Below the pieces are notes generated by a model. It made no database searches. It was not told the DNA's origin and saw only the letters and a list, made by a program, of their open reading frames with translations. A stretch of DNA of 64,000 nt. Origin: CAWIJJ01 sp963836405 (GTDB taxonomy: Bacteria; Acidobacteriota; Terriglobia; Bryobacterales; Bryobacteraceae). Location of the stretch: NCBI GenBank assembly GCA_963836405.1, contig CAWIJL010000004.1, positions 62,001 through 126,000 on the forward strand. The letters are read 5' to 3'. A program made the position numbers and the translations under genes. Below, piece after piece: positions 60,750 to 64,000 of this stretch (its first letter is position 1; the number at the start of each line of letters is the position of its first letter).

Positions 60750-60779
60750 GGCGGGCCTCCTTAGGCCCGCCCTTTTTTT
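60750..60779 (+). terminator. Rho-independent terminator after the response regulator
   Basis: GGCGGGCC (60750-60757) and GGCCCGCC (60764-60771) form a perfect 8-base stem with a 6-base loop, followed by C and seven T (60773-60779). It lies 34 bases after the stop codon. Confidence 0.9.
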
Positions 60780-60887
60780 GTCCCCCCCCGCCTCGCAAAT
60801 TCACCCAAGTGGGTGGGGCAAATCTCGCGTTTGCCCCAATTCTGGACTCGGTTTGTCCTGATTTTTTAGCCTTTTAAATGTGGCATT

Positions 60888-60893
60888 TAGAAT
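60888..60893 (+). promoter_or_regulatory. Candidate -10 element (TAGAAT) of the Rrf2 gene
   Basis: TAGAAT lies 42 bases before the start codon in an AT-rich stretch. No strong -35 is present, which would fit an activated or iron-sulfur-regulated promoter. Confidence 0.35.
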
Positions 60894-60935
60894 GCTCGCG
60901 CGATATTCGGATAAAAAAGAGTCAAAATATACACA

Positions 60936-61391
60936 ATGCAACTGACACGAGCTGCCGACTATGCTGTGCGGGTGATGATTCACCTTGCCGGATTGCCGCC
61001 GGGAACGCGCGCCAGCCGGGCCGATTTGGCGTACGCCGCCGATTGCCCGGAACAATTCCTATCCAAAGTACTGCAAAGCCTGACCCGGTCCGGGTTGGTA
61101 TTGTCGCACCGCGGCAATACCGGAGGCTTCGAACTTCCTGTCGTTCACCAGGGTGCCTCGGTACTGGAAATCGTGGAGGCTATCGAAGGCCCGATGCGCT
61201 TGAACGTGTGCCTCAATTCCGATCAGTCCTGCAACCGGCAGAGCTGGTGTCCGGCACATATTGTTTGGCAGAGCGCCCAGGAAGCCATGGTTGAGGTGTT
61301 GAGAAACACATCGATCGCCGAACTGTCCCAACTCGGGTTATCGGCGAAGATGCGCGTACTACCGCCAGTCGGAGTTTCCAAATGGAATTGA
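60936..61391 (+). CDS. Rrf2-family transcriptional regulator (IscR/NsrR-like)
   Basis: A 151-residue protein starting 'MQLTRAADYAVRVMIHLA', the Rrf2 opening, with 'QFLSKVLQSLTRSGLVLSHR' as the winged helix-turn-helix and 'GGFELPVVHQGASVLEIVEA' after it. Three cysteines, in the pattern C-x6-C-x5-C ('VCLNSDQSCNRQSWC'), are suitable ligands for an iron-sulfur cluster, although IscR and NsrR usually have x5-x5. It may sense nitric oxide, redox or iron status. The 3' end overlaps the convergent pseudouridine synthase gene by 33 bases. Confidence 0.9.
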   Translation: MQLTRAADYAVRVMIHLAGLPPGTRASRADLAYAADCPEQFLSKVLQSLTRSGLVLSHRGNTGGFELPVVHQGASVLEIVEAIEGPMRLNVCLNSDQSCNRQSWCPAHIVWQSAQEAMVEVLRNTSIAELSQLGLSAKMRVLPPVGVSKWN

Positions 61392-62354
61392 TGGGGGCGG
61401 CGGCAGAAGCCGGTTCCCGACCAGTTGCGGTAGTCTCGTAACGAAACGGCACCCACAACAGAACGACCGCTGCAACCAAGCCGGAGCGGTGAATTCACGA
61501 CCCCCCACGTCAGAGCGGCCCTGTCCGTGACCTGCGAAGTATTCTGACGGCGTCCAAATTCTCAAAAATATTTCGCCTTCAAACACCGCGCTCTTCATGA
61601 ATGACGTCCAACGCTTATTCAGGGAGGCGAGTTCGGCGGCGGTTAAGGGTCGCCAGTGGCCGATCGGCAGGTCGCCGATGCGAATGGGACCAATGGCCGT
61701 GCGCACTAACTTCAGCACCTTGCTTCCAACGGCCTCGATCATTCGGCGCACCTGCCGGTTGCGGCCCTCCGTCAGCACTAACTCGAGGTGGGTGTACTTG
61801 CCCGAATCGCGCAGGCGCGTCACCACTGCCGGGCGCGTCGGACCGTCGCTCAGCACTACACCCCGGCGCAATTGCTCGATCTGCTCGTCGCTCAGCAAGG
61901 TCGATGCTTTGAGCTGGTAAGTCTTCGGTATATGATATTCCGGATTGGTCAACCGCTCCGCCAACGCGGTGTCATTGGTCAGCAGCAGGAGACCGCTCGT
62001 ATCCAGGTCGAGCCTGCCAACCGGAGCCAGCCAGGCACCCGCATCGGCTAACAGGTCGTATACGGTCGGGCGCCCTTCCGGGTCTTTCCAGGTGGTCAGA
62101 TAACCCTTAGGTTTATAGAGTAAAATGTGAGTCTTAGCCGTATGCTTCAGCCGTTTGCCGTCCAGCGTGACATCATCCCGATCCGGCGTGATCCAATGAT
62201 CCGGATTCCTCACCACAATGCCGTTGACTCGCACTCGCCCGTCAACAATCCACTTCCGCGCATCCGTACGCGATCCATAGCCCGCTTTCGAGAAGATGCG
62301 CTCGAGGGTTTTTATCTTAGTACTAACAAGCTTAGTACTCTCGGTACTTCTCAT
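61359..62354 (-). CDS. rRNA pseudouridine synthase (RluB/RsuA family) with a long C-terminal tail
   Basis: 331 residues from ATG 62354 (AAGG site). An S4 RNA-binding domain ('LERIFSKAGYGSRTDARKWI') is followed by the RsuA/RluB catalytic domain with Asp in 'PVGRLDLDTSGLLLLTND', plus 'LVLTEGRNRQVRRMIEAVG'. It isomerises a uridine in ribosomal RNA. The family normally ends near 'PLTAAELASL'; here about 85 more residues of low-complexity, unconserved type continue into the convergent Rrf2 gene. This suggests loss of the original stop codon. Confidence 0.9.
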   Translation of the reverse strand: MRSTESTKLVSTKIKTLERIFSKAGYGSRTDARKWIVDGRVRVNGIVVRNPDHWITPDRDDVTLDGKRLKHTAKTHILLYKPKGYLTTWKDPEGRPTVYDLLADAGAWLAPVGRLDLDTSGLLLLTNDTALAERLTNPEYHIPKTYQLKASTLLSDEQIEQLRRGVVLSDGPTRPAVVTRLRDSGKYTHLELVLTEGRNRQVRRMIEAVGSKVLKLVRTAIGPIRIGDLPIGHWRPLTAAELASLNKRWTSFMKSAVFEGEIFLRIWTPSEYFAGHGQGRSDVGGREFTAPAWLQRSFCCGCRFVTRLPQLVGNRLLPPPPSIPFGNSDWR

Positions 62355-62388
62355 CCGATGCCTTAAATCCTCCGTACTTGCTAGTACT
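62317..62388. repeat. Cluster of TAGTACT/GTACTT repeats at a divergent start region
   Basis: TTAGTACT at 62317-62324 and 62332-62339, CTAGTACT at 62381-62388, and GTACTT at 62344-62349 and 62374-62379 make five GTACT units in 72 bases. AGTACT is a palindrome. The cluster covers the first codons of the pseudouridine synthase, where it encodes repeated Ser-Thr pairs, and the gap to the divergent amidohydrolase. Confidence 0.6.
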
Positions 62389-62397
62389 GATGTTAGA

Positions 62398-63624
62398 GTG
62401 TGGAGGGGGCAAAAAACGAGCACCTTACTTATACATGGCGCACGTCAGCTAGTTACGGTGCGCGGCACGAGCGAAGCAAGACGCGGTGCGGACCTGGGCG
62501 ACCTCCATATTATCACGGACGGGGCCCTGCTCGTTCGCGACGGAATCATCCAGGAGGTCGGCCCTTCGCGGCGCCTTGAGAATCTCGCCGAGGCGCGAAA
62601 AGCCATTGCCGTGAATGCTTCCGGCAAAGTCGTCATCCCGGGCTTCGTCGATAGCCACACGCACCTCGTGTTTCCTGGCCCCGGCACTTCGGATGACGAC
62701 CGCGCCGCAGCCCTGCGCCACCTGCACGGAGGCAGCGCCAACCTGCTGCGCAGGCGCGCTCAGAAATCGCTCGAGACCATGGTTCGCCACGGCACCACCA
62801 CGGCGGAATCGAAGACCGGAGCGAGCTCCGACATCACCGCCGAAACCAAGCTCTTGCGGGTCCTCGGCGCGCTCCGGAGCACGCCCCTCGATCTGATTCC
62901 CACGTTTCTTTTCGCCAATCCCCAACGCGACACAATGGCGGACTGCGAGAGTTTGCTCGCGCGCGTGCGTCGCCGTAACGTTGGCGTGGCCGAATGGGTC
63001 TGGGCCGATCGCGGCGCCGACCCCGATCTGTGCAGCCGCTTTTGCCGCATCGCCCGCAGTTTGGGTTTCGGGTGCAAGCTGCACGTGTCCGGAGGCGACA
63101 CCGGCCGCGCCGTGGCCGCCGCCGTTGACAACCAGGTTCTTAGCGTCGACCACCTGGAACATGCTTCGCCCCAGGATGCGGCCCTGCTCGCCCGCAGCGG
63201 TGTCATCGCCACGCTTCTGCCTGCGGCCTCGTTCCGTTGCGGCGGCCCTTACGCCCCCGCCCGGGCCTTCATCGATGCCGGCGTCGCCGTCTCCCTGGCC
63301 TCCGACTTCAGCCCCCACCTGGCCTCCACACTCAGCATGCAAACGGTGGTGTCGCTGGCCTGCGGCCACCTGGGCATGACAGCCGCGGAAGCCCTCACCG
63401 CCGCGACGTTCAACGCCGCGCACGCGTTGGGAATGGCCGCCACTGTCGGCTCTCTCGAACCCGGCAAACGGGCCGACCTCGTGCTGCTGAATTCGCCCGA
63501 CTACCGCGACCTGGCCCACAACCTCGGCACCAACCTCGTCCACCAGACCATGAAGAATGGCGTCTTCATCTACGCCGAGGGCCAGGTTTCATCGTCGCCA
63601 GGCAAGAGTAGCAACGCCGCCTGA
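62398..63624 (+). CDS. Imidazolonepropionase-like amidohydrolase
   Basis: A 408-residue amidohydrolase. The metal ligands are His-x-His in 'FVDSHTHLVFPG', His in 'CKLHVSGG', 'SVDHLEHAS' and Asp in 'SLASDFSPH'. 'MVRHGTTTAESKTGASSD' parallels the HutI 'GTTTxExKSGYG' loop but lacks the Tyr-Gly end, so imidazolonepropionase activity is likely rather than certain. HutI converts imidazolone-propionate to formiminoglutamate in histidine breakdown. GTG 62398 is the only plausible start in frame; a TGGAGGGGG stretch lies just inside it, so the true start may be slightly downstream and non-standard. A DapA-family gene follows. Confidence 0.65.
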   Translation: MWRGQKTSTLLIHGARQLVTVRGTSEARRGADLGDLHIITDGALLVRDGIIQEVGPSRRLENLAEARKAIAVNASGKVVIPGFVDSHTHLVFPGPGTSDDDRAAALRHLHGGSANLLRRRAQKSLETMVRHGTTTAESKTGASSDITAETKLLRVLGALRSTPLDLIPTFLFANPQRDTMADCESLLARVRRRNVGVAEWVWADRGADPDLCSRFCRIARSLGFGCKLHVSGGDTGRAVAAAVDNQVLSVDHLEHASPQDAALLARSGVIATLLPAASFRCGGPYAPARAFIDAGVAVSLASDFSPHLASTLSMQTVVSLACGHLGMTAAEALTAATFNAAHALGMAATVGSLEPGKRADLVLLNSPDYRDLAHNLGTNLVHQTMKNGVFIYAEGQVSSSPGKSSNAA

Positions 63625-63679
63625 AGAGCCCTCTTTCGCGCCTGTGGTAAAGTGAACCGCAGAAGCGCCAGGGCCGTAC

Positions 63680-64000
63680 ATGAAGGCATCTGCCGGAATC
63701 TACGCCGCGGCCCTTACGCCGCGAAGCAGGAAGGGCGACCTCGATTTCGGCGCCGCCTTCGAACTGCTGGACCATCTGGCGCGAGGCCGCCTGGACGGCA
63801 TCGCGATGTTCACCGCCGCCGGCGAGTACGCCGCTTTTGCCCCCGACGAACGAGCCCGCCTGCTGTATCTGGCCTGCAAACGCAGCCGGCTGCCGGTCTG
63901 GGCGGGCGTCGGCAGCGCGAACTTCGAAGACTCGGTCAGGTTGGCGCGGGAAGCCCGCACCGCCGGAGCCCGCGCCGTGATTCTTCCCCCACCGCTGCTC
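63680..64000 (+). CDS. Dihydrodipicolinate synthase/N-acetylneuraminate lyase family protein (partial, runs off the end)
   Basis: The frame stays open from ATG 63680 to the window edge (107 codons). 'GIYAAALTPRS' is the family's N-terminal strand and 'FTAAGEYAAFAPDERARLLY' corresponds to the G-x-x-GE-x-x-L-x-x-ER segment of class I TIM-barrel aldolases. 'LPVWAGVGSANFEDSVRLAR' continues the pattern. The Schiff-base lysine lies beyond the window, so the specific reaction cannot be assigned. It starts 55 bases after the amidohydrolase gene in the same orientation. Confidence 0.8.
   Translation, partial: MKASAGIYAAALTPRSRKGDLDFGAAFELLDHLARGRLDGIAMFTAAGEYAAFAPDERARLLYLACKRSRLPVWAGVGSANFEDSVRLAREARTAGARAVILPPPLL

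Overview
The window looks like chromosomal DNA of a high-GC acidobacterium of the Solibacter/Bryobacter type (Bryobacterales). Four things point that way: a secreted protein carrying the beta-sandwich domain expanded in Solibacter (TIGR03437-like), a macrolide-exporter-like permease of the acidobacterial duplicated orphan type (ADOP), many secreted glycan-active or DUF1080-type proteins, and PadR-linked small genes. No rRNA, tRNA, CRISPR array, phage or insertion sequence was recognised. Genes are densely packed, with many ATGA/GTGA overlaps and frequent GTG or TTG starts.

Layout. 0-7 kb: a JmjC/cupin protein, an SDR, a two-subunit molybdenum hydroxylase whose large subunit is broken by two apparent +1 frameshifts, a DUF4157 protein with a papain/C39-like C-terminus, and small secreted proteins. 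7-13.4 kb (minus strand): a TIGR03437-like protein, an SDR, an FkbM methyltransferase, and mazG - GNAT acyltransferase - menC/N-succinylamino-acid racemase. 13.5-21 kb (plus): metX-metW, a racemase homologue lacking both catalytic cysteines, a secreted FAD oxidoreductase, an EamA transporter, a laminin-G-like protein and a histidine kinase/response regulator pair. 21-30 kb: the ADOP permease, a YeiH-type transporter with a 47-residue membrane protein and a GT-C-like protein, and a DUF1080-GH2-SDR sugar operon.

30.5-42.4 kb: FUSC transporter, M19 dipeptidase, EXORDIUM-like secreted protein, a cytochrome oxidase assembly operon (cupredoxin lipoprotein, ctaA, ctaB, ABC-2 transporter, SCO, DUF420), a PadR regulator with an operator over its start codon, a Clp-N-domain protein and a secreted phosphodiesterase. 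In hand-counted samples this block has GC skew opposite to the sampled parts of the flanks, whichever strand the genes are on, which suggests an inverted or imported segment.

42.5-64 kb: cupin, tsaB, DUF5060 glycosidase-like protein, a DedA-like protein, FHA-adenylate cyclase, then a Tad/Flp pilus locus on the minus strand. It runs PilZ - GT-C-like protein - flp - cpaB - secretin - cpaE - cpaF - tadB - tadC - two tiny 31-residue paralogous membrane proteins - second GT-C-like protein. A LuxR-type response regulator diverges from it. The right end holds an Rrf2 regulator, a 23S-type pseudouridine synthase, an imidazolonepropionase-like amidohydrolase and the start of a DapA-family gene.

The most novel item is the pair of 31-residue proteins behind tadC. 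They have identical length, 15/31 identical residues, their own ribosome binding sites, and one membrane helix followed by an arginine-rich tail. They are too short for routine gene calling.
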